A program made the translations under genes and the position numbers. Positions 5,995 through 13,494 of a stretch of DNA of 16,656 nt are shown here, in pieces (the stretch's first letter is position 1; each line of letters begins with the position of its first letter). This DNA is from Chloroflexota bacterium. Its GTDB lineage: Bacteria > Chloroflexota > UBA6077. The notes under the pieces were generated by a model. The model ran no database searches and was not told where the DNA came from. It was given only the letters and a program-made list of their open reading frames with translations. The DNA lies in the NCBI GenBank assembly GCA_021845945.1, contig JAJZRD010000056.1, positions 1 to 16,656 on the forward strand, in the 5' to 3' direction.

Positions 5995-7656
5995 TTGGCC
6001 CAGAAACGGTTGAAGGTGATCCCTCTGGGAGGGGTCGGCGAGATAGGAAAGAACATGTGGGTCGTCGAGTTCGGTGACGACCTGGTGGTCCTCGACTGTG
6101 GGCTCATGTTCCCGGAGGATGAGATGCTGGGGATCGATCTGGTTATCCCCGACATCAGCTACCTCCTCGAGAACCGGGACAAGGTGCGAGCCATCGTGCT
6201 GTCCCATGGCCACGAGGACCACGTCGGTGCCCTCCCCTACGTATTGCCCCAGGTGAACGTACCGGTCTACGCCACCAAGCTGGCCCAGGGGCTGGTTTCC
6301 GTCAAGTTGAAGGAGCATCGCCTCCTGGGCTCTGTCGAGCAGGTGGTGATCGATGCCGGTGACACCATCCAGTTGGGAGAACTCACAGTGGAGTTCATTC
6401 GGGTTGCCCACAGCATCCCCGATGCCGTGCTGGTGGTCGTCCACTCGCCGGTCGGGACCCTGGTGTACACGAGCGACTTCAAGTTCGACCAGAGCCCCAT
6501 GGATGGCAAGGTGACGGACTTCGCCAGGCTCGCGGAGTTGGGAGCCGGAGGCGTCCTGGTGCTGATCTCCGACTGTACCAGGGTGGAGCAGCCGGGCTTC
6601 ACCCCCTCGGAGCGACTGGTCACCGAGACCTTCGACCGGGTGTTCCAGAAGGCCCAGGGAAGGGTGCTGATTACCACCTTCGCCTCCAACATCTCCCGGG
6701 TCCAGCAGGCGATCCAGTCCGCGCACCGCTATGGTCGCAAGGCGGCGGTAGTGGGCCGGAGCATGGAGAGCAACATCGCGATCGCCCTGGAGTTGGACTA
6801 CATCAGCATCCCGGACGGTGCGCTGATGCGGGTGGAGGAGGCGAACAAGCTGGATCCGGACAAGATCCTGTACGTGACCACCGGCTCCCAGGGCGAGCCT
6901 ACCTCCGTGCTGAGCAGGATAGCCAACAAGGAGCACCGCCAGATCCAGCTGAGGCCCGGCGACACGGTAATCATCTCGGCCACCCCGGTTCCAGGCAACG
7001 AGGAGGCGGTGGCGCGGACCATCAACAACCTGTTCCGGCAGGGAGTCGACGTGATCTACGGCTCGGAGTCGGCCGTTCACGTTTCGGGACACGCCAGCCG
7101 TGAAGAGCTGCGGCTGATGATCAACCTGCTGCGACCTCAGTTCGTGGTGCCCGCTCATGGTGAGTATCGCCACATGGTGCTGTACAAGCGGCTGGCGGAG
7201 GAGTGCGGGATACCCTCCTCCAACATCCTGATGGCCGAGCTCGGCAGCGTGATGGAGTTCAAGCAGGGCAACTTCGGCAAGATCACGGGCAGAGTCTCGG
7301 CTGGGGACGTGCTGGTGGATGGCGTCACCGTCGGCGAAGTGGGCGAGGTGGTGCTGCGCGACCGGCAGCTGCTGGCCAAAGATGGGGTGCTGATCGTGGT
7401 GGTCACCGTGGATCGCCAGACCGGGCGGGTGGTGGCCGGACCCGACGTGGTATCCCGTGGCTTCGTCTACGCTCGCAACTCAGAGGAGCTTCTGGACGCG
7501 GCTAAGGAGCGCGCCCTCCAGGTGCTGGAGGTGGACGGGGTCGGCCAGGCCGAGCTCGGCTTCATCCAGTCCAAGATCAAGGAGGCGGTGGGCAGGTTCC
7601 TGTACGAGCAGACCCGCCGCCGGCCGATGATCCTGCCGGTTGTCCAGGAGATGTAA
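5995..7656 (+). CDS. rnj: Ribonuclease J
   Basis: RNase J is a metallo-beta-lactamase/beta-CASP exo- and endoribonuclease that matures and degrades RNA in the cytoplasm. The 553-aa length is typical. Active-site motifs are complete: HGHEDH (71-76), His139 in RVAHS, Asp161 in TSDFK, and in the beta-CASP part FASNISRV (229-236), SGHAS (364-368) and PAHGEYRH (386-393). The C-terminal domain (about 450-553) ends in RRRPMILPVV, as in other RNase J. The start is TTG 5995, with AAGGTGA 7 bases before it; the family begins close to the observed KRLKVIPLGGVGEIGKN. ftsK follows in the same direction, an order known from other Gram-positive-type genomes, but dapA is not next to it here. Confidence 0.96.
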   Translation: MAQKRLKVIPLGGVGEIGKNMWVVEFGDDLVVLDCGLMFPEDEMLGIDLVIPDISYLLENRDKVRAIVLSHGHEDHVGALPYVLPQVNVPVYATKLAQGLVSVKLKEHRLLGSVEQVVIDAGDTIQLGELTVEFIRVAHSIPDAVLVVVHSPVGTLVYTSDFKFDQSPMDGKVTDFARLAELGAGGVLVLISDCTRVEQPGFTPSERLVTETFDRVFQKAQGRVLITTFASNISRVQQAIQSAHRYGRKAAVVGRSMESNIAIALELDYISIPDGALMRVEEANKLDPDKILYVTTGSQGEPTSVLSRIANKEHRQIQLRPGDTVIISATPVPGNEEAVARTINNLFRQGVDVIYGSESAVHVSGHASREELRLMINLLRPQFVVPAHGEYRHMVLYKRLAEECGIPSSNILMAELGSVMEFKQGNFGKITGRVSAGDVLVDGVTVGEVGEVVLRDRQLLAKDGVLIVVVTVDRQTGRVVAGPDVVSRGFVYARNSEELLDAAKERALQVLEVDGVGQAELGFIQSKIKEAVGRFLYEQTRRRPMILPVVQEM

Positions 7657-7664
7657 CACACTGT

Positions 7665-7725
7665 CGTAGGGGCCGGCGGCTCTGCCGGCCCGCGCTTGCG
7701 GCGGGTCATGGGTCCCGGCCCTACG
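7665..7725. repeat. 61-base palindromic element between rnj and ftsK
   Basis: The ends CGTAGGG (7665-7671) and CCCTACG (7719-7725) are inverted copies, and the arms continue as GCCGG/CCGG. Inside is a perfect 8-bp hairpin (7670-7677 with 7684-7691). A 17-base stretch (7672-7688) recurs with one mismatch at 14391-14407. It looks like a short non-coding mobile or REP-type element rather than a simple terminator. The rest of the gap to ftsK holds only the SD GGGAG. Confidence 0.6.
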
Positions 7726-7793
7726 CCGAACCGGTAATCGTTTCACTCAGTCCCCGGTCCCTTTACCCTCAGTCCTTTCGTGGGAGTTCCGTA

Positions 7794-9947
7794 TTGGCTT
7801 CAGGTTCTAGAAACAACAGGCGGAAGGGAACCCGCAAGCTGCGGCTGTCGTTGAGCCCCGAGATGCGGCGGAAGCTGACCGGCGTCGTGCTGGTGGTGGG
7901 GGGCGTTGGGACGGCTCTGAGCCTCCTCTTCGCGCAGGGTCCCGTGACCGGCGGCATCAGTTGGCTGTTCCTGCGGGTGGCGGGGTGGGGCGCGATGGCG
8001 GTCCCCGTGGTCATGATCTGGGGCGGAGGGGTCTTGCTGCGAGCGGAGTTCGACCCGGAATTCCAGCCGAGGCGCTGGCAGATCGCTGGCGTCGTGCTGT
8101 TGCTGGCGTCCTTCTCCGGGTTCATCCACCTGCTGCCGCTGGGTGCCCTGGACCTACAAGCTAGGGCCGATGCCGGGCAGGGTGGCGGCTACCTGGGGCT
8201 CCTGGTGAGCGCTCCGCTTCGAGGCAACTTTGGGGAGCTGGGAAGCTTTGTGGTGGTGCTGGTGGGGATGCTGGCCGGCGCGGCCCTGGGCTTCAGGATA
8301 CACCCTCACCAGGTCGCGGGGTGGGTGCGGTCGGTCTGGGAGCGCTTCGCCCTGTGGCGTGCGGAGCGAGGGCACGAGGTGCGGCTGAACCCCAGCCTGG
8401 ACGAGGCCCTGGCGGAGGGCAAGCAGGCGGCGAGGAGGGGCCAGAAGCCCTCTGCCGAGTCGCGGCTTCTGGAGGAGGGGTCCGACGGTGGCTCGAAGGG
8501 GCCTTCGACTCGACGGGGTGAATGGACCCTGCCGCCCATCACCCTCTTCGAGTCGATCCCCGAGTCGGAGCTGTCGCAGGTGGACGTCAGGCAGCGGATC
8601 AGGGTGATCGAGGACACTCTGCGCAGCTTTGGCGTCGAGGCCCGAGTGGTTGAGGTCAACCAGGGGCCGGCCGTCACCCAGTTCGGGGTGGAGCCGGGTG
8701 TAGGGGTGAAGGTGGCGCGCATCATGGGGCTGGCCAACGATCTGGCCCTGCGCTTGGCGGCGGCGCCCCTCAGGCTGGAGGCCCCGGTGCCCGGAAAGCA
8801 GGTAGTGGGTATCGAGGTCCCCAACGGCTCGGTCTCTGTGGTAGCCATACGAGATCTGCTGGAGAGTCCCAACTATCAGAAGGTGAAGGGGCGGCTGCGG
8901 CTGGCACTCGGCCGCGACGTGTCCGGTTCGCCCACCGTCGGTGACCTGGCTAAGATGCCCCACCTGCTGATCGCCGGATCGACCGGATCGGGCAAGAGCG
9001 TCTGCCTCAACAGCTTCATCGCGGCGCTGCTGTTCCAGTGCACCCCGGACGACCTGCGGCTGCTGATGATCGACCCCAAGATGGTGGAGTTGATGCCCTT
9101 CAACGGGGTGCCCCACCTGCTCACCTCGGTCGTGACGGACATGGAGAAGGTGGTCCCCTCGCTGAAGTGGATAGTGCGGGAGATGGAGCGGCGCTACCGG
9201 ATGTTCGCCGCGCGAGGCGCCAGGAACATCGAGGGCTTCAACCGCATGGTGTCCGGAAAGGGATCGGACCTGCCGCTGCCCTTCATGGTGGTGATCATCG
9301 ACGAGTTGGCAGACCTGATGATGGTGGCCCCAGACGAGGTGGAGAAGATCCTCTGCCGGCTGGCCCAGCTGGCCAGGGCTACGGGCATTCACCTGGTGGT
9401 CGCCACCCAGCGACCCTCCGTGGACGTGGTGACAGGTCTGATCAAGGCGAACTTCCCGACGCGCATCTCCTTTGCCGTGACTTCCCAGATCGACTCCCGG
9501 GTCATCCTGGACCAGACCGGTGCCGAGAAGCTGCTGGGGCGTGGAGATATGCTCTACCTGCCTCCCGACGCTGCCAAACCGGTGCGTCTCCAGGGCACCT
9601 ACGTCTCGGATGGAGAGATCAGGGAGCTGGTGGACTACTGGAAGAGCGCGAAGCCGGCCGGATTCTCGGGGGACGCAGCGGACAGCGTCACCTTCGAGCC
9701 GGTGGAAGAGGAGGAAACCGACGACCTCTTCGACCAGGCGGTGGAGGTGGTCTCCCAGCACAGCCAGGTTTCTACCTCGCTGCTCCAGCGCAAGCTGCGG
9801 ATAGGGTACAACCGAGCCGCCAGGTTGATGGAGGAGCTGGAGGAGCAGGGCGTCGTCGGCCCGTCGGAGGGCGGACGCTCGCGAGAGGTGCTGGTGCGGA
9901 CTGAGGAGTCCGGCGAGGATGGAGATCCGAGCGAAGAAGAGAGCTGA
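7794..9947 (+). CDS. ftsK: DNA translocase FtsK/SpoIIIE
   Basis: FtsK is a septum-located ATP-driven DNA pump that clears chromosome DNA during division. The 717-aa product has about four transmembrane helices (roughly 28-47, 56-80, 97-117, 148-168), a short linker (180-245), the alpha/coupling domain (about 250-385) and the RecA-type motor (about 385-620). The Walker A motif is GSTGSGKS (395-402) and Walker B is VVIIDELAD (499-507); ATQRPSVDVVTG (537-548) is also diagnostic. A winged-helix gamma domain (about 642-702) should read polar guide sequences. The linker is far shorter than in E. coli FtsK, as in SpoIIIE-like proteins. It starts at TTG 7794, with GGGAG 7 bases upstream. It faces the minus-strand genes to its right. 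Confidence 0.96.
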   Translation: MASGSRNNRRKGTRKLRLSLSPEMRRKLTGVVLVVGGVGTALSLLFAQGPVTGGISWLFLRVAGWGAMAVPVVMIWGGGVLLRAEFDPEFQPRRWQIAGVVLLLASFSGFIHLLPLGALDLQARADAGQGGGYLGLLVSAPLRGNFGELGSFVVVLVGMLAGAALGFRIHPHQVAGWVRSVWERFALWRAERGHEVRLNPSLDEALAEGKQAARRGQKPSAESRLLEEGSDGGSKGPSTRRGEWTLPPITLFESIPESELSQVDVRQRIRVIEDTLRSFGVEARVVEVNQGPAVTQFGVEPGVGVKVARIMGLANDLALRLAAAPLRLEAPVPGKQVVGIEVPNGSVSVVAIRDLLESPNYQKVKGRLRLALGRDVSGSPTVGDLAKMPHLLIAGSTGSGKSVCLNSFIAALLFQCTPDDLRLLMIDPKMVELMPFNGVPHLLTSVVTDMEKVVPSLKWIVREMERRYRMFAARGARNIEGFNRMVSGKGSDLPLPFMVVIIDELADLMMVAPDEVEKILCRLAQLARATGIHLVVATQRPSVDVVTGLIKANFPTRISFAVTSQIDSRVILDQTGAEKLLGRGDMLYLPPDAAKPVRLQGTYVSDGEIRELVDYWKSAKPAGFSGDAADSVTFEPVEEEETDDLFDQAVEVVSQHSQVSTSLLQRKLRIGYNRAARLMEELEEQGVVGPSEGGRSREVLVRTEESGEDGDPSEEES

Positions 9948-9953
9948 GCTTTT

Positions 9954-10052
9954 TCCCTCTCCCTCTGGGAGAGGGTTAGGGTGAGGGCCGGTTGGACAGT
10001 AATGCTTCAGCCCTCACCCGTCCTTCGGGCGGCCTCTCCCAGGGGGAGAGGC
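9954..10052. repeat. Large inverted repeat of the CCCTCTCCC/GGGTGAGGG type
   Basis: The left end is a hairpin (9955-9963 with 9967-9975) and the right end another (10032-10040 with 10044-10052). The two ends are inverted copies of each other (18 of 19 bases). Between them GGGTGAGGGC (9979-9988) pairs with GCCCTCACCC (10010-10019). Elements of this type occur in many bacterial genomes as dispersed intergenic palindromes. Here it separates convergent genes and could stop transcription from both sides. Confidence 0.8.
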
Positions 10053-10104
10053 AATGACAAGCCCAGGTGCCGCGGGAGTCAGGGGCGCCGTACGAAGTCA
10101 GCGC

Positions 10105-10560
10105 TCAGGGCTGGAGGGGTGGTTTGAGCAGGTACCACCTTCCGCCGATGAGGCCCACCGGTAGCCCCTCGGTGGTGCGCCAGGGTGGATTGCCCGTCTC
10201 CAGCTCCTGCACCTCCACGGTCACCACCACCTCAGCGTAGTCGATCGAGTGGCCGGTCAGACGGTCCAGCAGCGAGTTACCCCTCACCGCACTCTCCAGG
10301 ATCGTGTATCGGTTCCCCAGCTGCATTTTCACGAAAGAGGCCGAGCGGTCTCGGATCTCCGGCGCCAGCTGATCCTGGGCTGCACCGAGATCCTTTTGCC
10401 CTATCGCCGCCACGTACGCCGTGACGGGAGCCTCGGGCCCTCGGGTGCGGGCGTCCCGGTCCGCCCAGGAGCCGGCGGCCACTGCGACGGCGGCAAGGGC
10501 GCCGAGCAGCAGCACCAGGTAGAGGGAAAAGGGCCTCGGCCACAGCCTCGATGCTGCCAT
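10105..10560 (-). CDS. Small membrane-anchored protein of unknown function
   Basis: I do not recognise a named family. The 151-aa product has a basic N-terminus, one strong transmembrane or signal segment (about 11-30) and a 115-residue outer domain. That domain opens with helices (APVTAYVAAIGQKDLGAAQDQL, 44-65 region) and continues with beta strands (YTILES, DYAEVVVTVEVQEL), ending in GLIGGRWYLLKPP. This order resembles NTF2-like/DUF4878-type domains, an inference only. I start at ATG 10560, with GGGAGC about 8 bases upstream; a longer frame to 10641 would run through the hairpin at 10615-10638. It lies downstream of infC on the same strand, separated by that hairpin. Confidence 0.7.
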   Translation of the reverse strand: MAASRLWPRPFSLYLVLLLGALAAVAVAAGSWADRDARTRGPEAPVTAYVAAIGQKDLGAAQDQLAPEIRDRSASFVKMQLGNRYTILESAVRGNSLLDRLTGHSIDYAEVVVTVEVQELETGNPPWRTTEGLPVGLIGGRWYLLKPPLQP

Positions 10561-10614
10561 GGAACGGTGCTCCCTACGGTGATTGGGTGCGCGGTGGGTC
10601 GAGTGTATGATGAA

Positions 10615-10638
10615 GCCCTGCCCCTCGTGGGGCAGGGC
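10615..10638 (-). terminator. Intrinsic terminator of infC
   Basis: A perfect 10-bp GC-rich stem (10615-10624 with 10629-10638) with a 4-base loop lies 29 bases after the infC stop. On the minus strand it is followed by TTCATCAT, a weak T-rich tail. It separates infC from the small anchored protein. Confidence 0.65.
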
Positions 10639-10666
10639 CAATTATCGTTCCGCGTGGGGTAAAGCT

Positions 10667-11260
10667 CTAGGCGGTCGTTCTCACCGCAGACTGCTGCTCG
10701 GTAGCGGGCTTGGCGCTCGGGGCAGGCTGCTGCTCGTGGGCGGACTTGCTACCGGCGGCGGGTGCCAGGATCATAGACATGGCCTTACCCTCCATCAGCG
10801 GCTGGCGCTCCAAACTGGCGACGCCCTTGAGCTTGTCCACCATGGTATCAAGCAATTCACGACCAAGCTGGGGATGAGCCAGCTCCCGTCCCCTGAAGAC
10901 GATGGTTACCTTGACCTTGTCACCTTCCTCCAGGAACTTCTGCACGAGCCTGGTCTTGAAGTCAAGGTCACCCTCTGCGATCTTGGGGCGGAGACGCATC
11001 TCCTTAAGAAGCACGATCTTCTGGTTCTTCTTGGCCTCGCGCTCCTTCTTCGTCTGCTCGTACTTGTACTTGCCGTAATCCATCAGGCGGCAGACTGGAG
11101 GAGTTGCCGTGGGCGCAACCTCGACCAGGTCCAGGCCGCGCTCTCCCGCGATCCGCAATGCTTCGAGGGTCGCCACTATGCCCAGCTGCTCACCTTCGTC
11201 GCCGATGAGTCGAACCTCGCGGACGCGGATCTTGTCGTTTATGCGCAGATCCTTGGTTAT
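10667..11260 (-). CDS. infC: Translation initiation factor IF-3, probable AUA start
   Basis: IF3 binds the 30S subunit, keeps it apart from 50S and checks the start codon. Using the start at 11260 gives 197 aa, with an N-domain opening with RINDKIRVREVRLIGDEGEQL (family-typical), the YGKYKYEQ linker and the C-domain core VTIVFRGRELAHPQLG. There is a Gln/Ala/Pro-rich C-terminal tail of about 25 residues. The open frame has no ATG, GTG or TTG upstream of GTG 11176, which would remove the first 28 conserved residues. The codon at 11258-11260 is ATA, with GAGG exactly 7 bases before it. infC genes are known to use rare starts (AUU, AUC, AUA) for autoregulation. A CTG four codons later is the other option. 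rpmI and rplT do not follow. Confidence 0.93.
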   Translation of the reverse strand: MTKDLRINDKIRVREVRLIGDEGEQLGIVATLEALRIAGERGLDLVEVAPTATPPVCRLMDYGKYKYEQTKKEREAKKNQKIVLLKEMRLRPKIAEGDLDFKTRLVQKFLEEGDKVKVTIVFRGRELAHPQLGRELLDTMVDKLKGVASLERQPLMEGKAMSMILAPAAGSKSAHEQQPAPSAKPATEQQSAVRTTA

Positions 11261-11291
11261 TCTTCCACCTCTTTATTACTGATAGTATGAA

Positions 11292-11327
11292 GCCGACAGC
11301 CAGGCGCTTATGGCGTTGGTCGTCGGC
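11292..11327 (-). promoter_or_regulatory. Imperfect hairpin in the infC leader
   Basis: In the leader between the infC promoter and start codon, GCCGAC/GTCGGC (11322-11327 with 11292-11297) closes a hairpin extended by CCA/TGG and CGC/GCG pairs, with loop CATAA. It lies about 30 bases upstream of the start codon and may take part in control of infC. I do not recognise a known class. Confidence 0.35.
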
Positions 11328-11355
11328 CCGTAGGGAATCACTCCCCTATAAGGAA

Positions 11356-11384
11356 AGTATAGTCATCGCCAGACCTGTTGTCAA
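11356..11384 (-). promoter_or_regulatory. Strong sigma-A-type promoter of infC
   Basis: On the minus strand, TTGACA (11379-11384, 6/6) is followed by exactly 17 bases and TATACT (11356-11361, 5/6). It lies in the thrS-infC gap, so infC can be expressed independently of the thrS T-box. The expected leader is about 90 bases. No terminator is visible between the thrS stop and this promoter, so read-through from thrS is also possible. Confidence 0.85.
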
Positions 11385-11405
11385 TGGTTAAAGGAGCTAG
11401 AATCC

Positions 11406-13127
11406 CTACTCCTTGTTAGCAACCTGGGCTAAAAGCATCTCCTGGATCTCTTCCAGTGGCCTCGCCCCTAGATCGCCCTGGGAGCGCGAGCGGACGGCGG
11501 CCATCCCCGATTCCAGCTCCCGATCCCCGACCACCAGCATGTAGGGGATCTTCTGGAGTTGGGCCTCGCGGATCTTGAAGTTGACCTTCTCCCGGCGGCC
11601 GTCGACGTCGACCCGGAGCCCTGCCGCGCCCAATCGACGGGCGGACTGCTGGGCGTACTCCAGGTGCCGGTCCGCGATGGGGATGACGACTGCCTGGACC
11701 GGGGCCAGCCAGATCGGGAAGGCACCGGCGTAGTGCTCCACCAGGATGGCGAAGAAGCGCTCCAGAGAGCCCAGGAGGGCCCTGTGGACCATGTAGGGGC
11801 GGTGCTCCTTGCCGTCCTCGCCCACGAAGGAGAGGTCGAACCTCTCGGGCAGGTTGAAGTCGAACTGGATCGTGGTGCACTGCCACGATCGCCCCAGGGC
11901 ATCCTTGATCTTGATGTCGATCTTGGGACCGTAGAAGGCCCCTCCGCCCTCGTCGATCTGGTAGGCCAGACCCCGTTTGGTCACGGCTTGCCGGAGCGCC
12001 TCCGTGGCCTTGTCCCAATCGGCCGGGTCCCCAACGTACTTGTCTTCTGGCCTAGTGGACAGGTAGACGTCGTACTCGTGGAACCCGAAGGAGCGGAAGA
12101 GGTAGAGGGTCAGGTCCAGGGCGCCAAGCACCTCGTCCTCGATCTGATCCGGCCGGCAGAAGATGTGAGCGTCGTCCTGGGTGAATCCCCGCACCCGCAG
12201 AAGTCCGTGGAGCACGCCGCTTCGCTCGAACCGATACACCGTGCCGAGCTCGGCCCAGCGCAGGGGTAGATCCCTGTAGCTGCGCAGCCTCGTCTTATAC
12301 ATCTCGATGTGGAAGGGGCAGTTCATCGGCTTGACGAAGTAGCGCTGACCCTCCAGCTCCATGGCGGGGTACATGTTATCCATGTAGTTGTCCAGATGCC
12401 CGCTGGTTTGCCACAGCTCGCCCCGCCCGACGTGAGGGGTGAAGACGACCTCATATCCGGCGCCGAAGTGAGCCTTGCGCCAGAACTCCTCGATGGCGAT
12501 CCGGACCCGTCCGCCTTTGGGGTGCCACAGGATCAGGCCCGGCCCCACATCCTCGGAGACGCTGAAGAGATCCAACTCCGGCCCCAGGCGGCGATGGTCC
12601 CGCTTCTTGGCCTCTTCCTGCCGCCAGAGGTACTCGTCCAGCTCCTGCTGCGTGCGGAAGGTGGTTCCATAGATCCTCTGCAGCATCGGCCGGCTCTCGT
12701 CGCCGCGCCAGTAGGCTCCGGCCACGCTCAGCAGCTTGAAGGCGCCGATCTCGCCCGAGCCGGCCACGTGGGGGCCCCGGCAGAGGTCGATGAAGTCGCC
12801 CTGCTGGTAGATGGAGGGGCTTTCGTCCTCCAGCTGGTCGATGATCTCCACCTTATAGAGCTGTCCGCGCTTCGAGAAGAAGTCGCGGGCCTCCTGGCGG
12901 CTCATCTCCGATCGCTGAAAGGGCTGGTTCTCCTGCACGATCTTCCGCATCTCCGCCTCGATCGTCTCCAGATCCTCGGGCGTCAGGGGGCGCGGGAGGT
13001 CGATGTCGTAGTAGAAGCCGTTCTCGATGGCCGGCCCTATCCCGAACTTGGCCTCTGGGAACAGGTGCTGGACCGCCTCGGCCATAACGTGGGACGCGCT
13101 GTGTCGCATCGTCTCCAGGTCCGGCAT
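11406..13127 (-). CDS. thrS: Threonyl-tRNA synthetase without TGS domain
   Basis: The enzyme charges tRNA-Thr. The 573-aa product begins directly at the N2 editing domain, with HxxxH (His9, His13) and CRGPH (Cys116, His120), which normally clears Ser-tRNA-Thr. The class II catalytic core follows (about 185-465): motif 2 YRFERSG...RGFTQDD (298-319), zinc ligands Cys270 (MNC), His321 and His448, and motif 3 near 449-465. The anticodon-binding domain is about 475-570. The N-terminal TGS domain of about 60-70 residues found in E. coli ThrRS (642 aa) is absent. ATG 13127 has a perfect AAGGAGGT SD right after the T-box terminator, so the short form is genuine. It lies upstream of infC, a common pairing. 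Confidence 0.96.
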   Translation of the reverse strand: MPDLETMRHSASHVMAEAVQHLFPEAKFGIGPAIENGFYYDIDLPRPLTPEDLETIEAEMRKIVQENQPFQRSEMSRQEARDFFSKRGQLYKVEIIDQLEDESPSIYQQGDFIDLCRGPHVAGSGEIGAFKLLSVAGAYWRGDESRPMLQRIYGTTFRTQQELDEYLWRQEEAKKRDHRRLGPELDLFSVSEDVGPGLILWHPKGGRVRIAIEEFWRKAHFGAGYEVVFTPHVGRGELWQTSGHLDNYMDNMYPAMELEGQRYFVKPMNCPFHIEMYKTRLRSYRDLPLRWAELGTVYRFERSGVLHGLLRVRGFTQDDAHIFCRPDQIEDEVLGALDLTLYLFRSFGFHEYDVYLSTRPEDKYVGDPADWDKATEALRQAVTKRGLAYQIDEGGGAFYGPKIDIKIKDALGRSWQCTTIQFDFNLPERFDLSFVGEDGKEHRPYMVHRALLGSLERFFAILVEHYAGAFPIWLAPVQAVVIPIADRHLEYAQQSARRLGAAGLRVDVDGRREKVNFKIREAQLQKIPYMLVVGDRELESGMAAVRSRSQGDLGARPLEEIQEMLLAQVANKE

Positions 13128-13150
13128 GGTTACACCTCCTTGCTAAACGG

Positions 13151-13390
13151 AAAGAAAGAGCCCCTCGTCATGGGACGAGGGGCTCTCGTGGTTCCACCCA
13201 CCTTCCGGCCGGCATTGCGCCGCGCCGCTCTTTCGGCCGGTAACGGGGCCGCCGTGGACCCTAGGGCTCGCGCCCTTCGAGGCCAGGCTCGTGGGGGGTT
13301 TTCGCCGATCCACGCTGCGAAGGCTTCCAGCCTCTGACCTTCGCTCTCTGCCAGCGGGGGGGCGGCTACTCGTCCCAGTCATCGCCAACT
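13151..13390 (-). promoter_or_regulatory. T-box riboswitch controlling thrS
   Basis: This leader senses uncharged tRNA-Thr. The T-box core TGGAACCAC lies near 13189-13197. It is followed by a 12-bp terminator stem (13175-13186 with 13157-13168, 6-base loop) and a T-rich run TTTCTTT (13151-13157). Upstream is Stem I with GACGAGTA, whose AGTA (13367-13370) fits the loop E motif of the specifier loop, and an AGAGAGCGAAGG stretch in the distal part. On the returning side GGCGAAAACC contains ACC (13297-13299), a threonine codon suited to be the specifier. Uncharged tRNA would favour the antiterminator and thrS expression. Confidence 0.9.
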
Positions 13391-13435
13391 ACAGTTTGTC
13401 GGGCCGGGCACTCCGGCCACGGCCCATTTGAGCTG

Positions 13436-13464
13436 AGTGTAGCACAGTCGACGTCAGCGCACAA
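13436..13464 (-). promoter_or_regulatory. Promoter of the thrS T-box leader
   Basis: On the minus strand, TTGTGC (13459-13464) is followed after 17 bases by TACACT (13436-13441, 4/6). RNA would begin near 13429 and read into Stem I of the T-box. The -35 box is only 3/6, but position and spacing fit. Confidence 0.45.
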
Positions 13465-13494
13465 GCAACGATCCGGAAGTCGGTGAGGGCGCTC

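Noticed and set aside
5812..7173. 453-codon open frame antisense to rnj
   Set aside because: It is opposite the fully conserved RNase J frame and shows no family similarity or SD.
8154..9761. 535-codon open frame antisense to ftsK
   Set aside because: It is a high-GC shadow of the FtsK frame, with His/Gln/Arg-rich composition and no recognisable domain.
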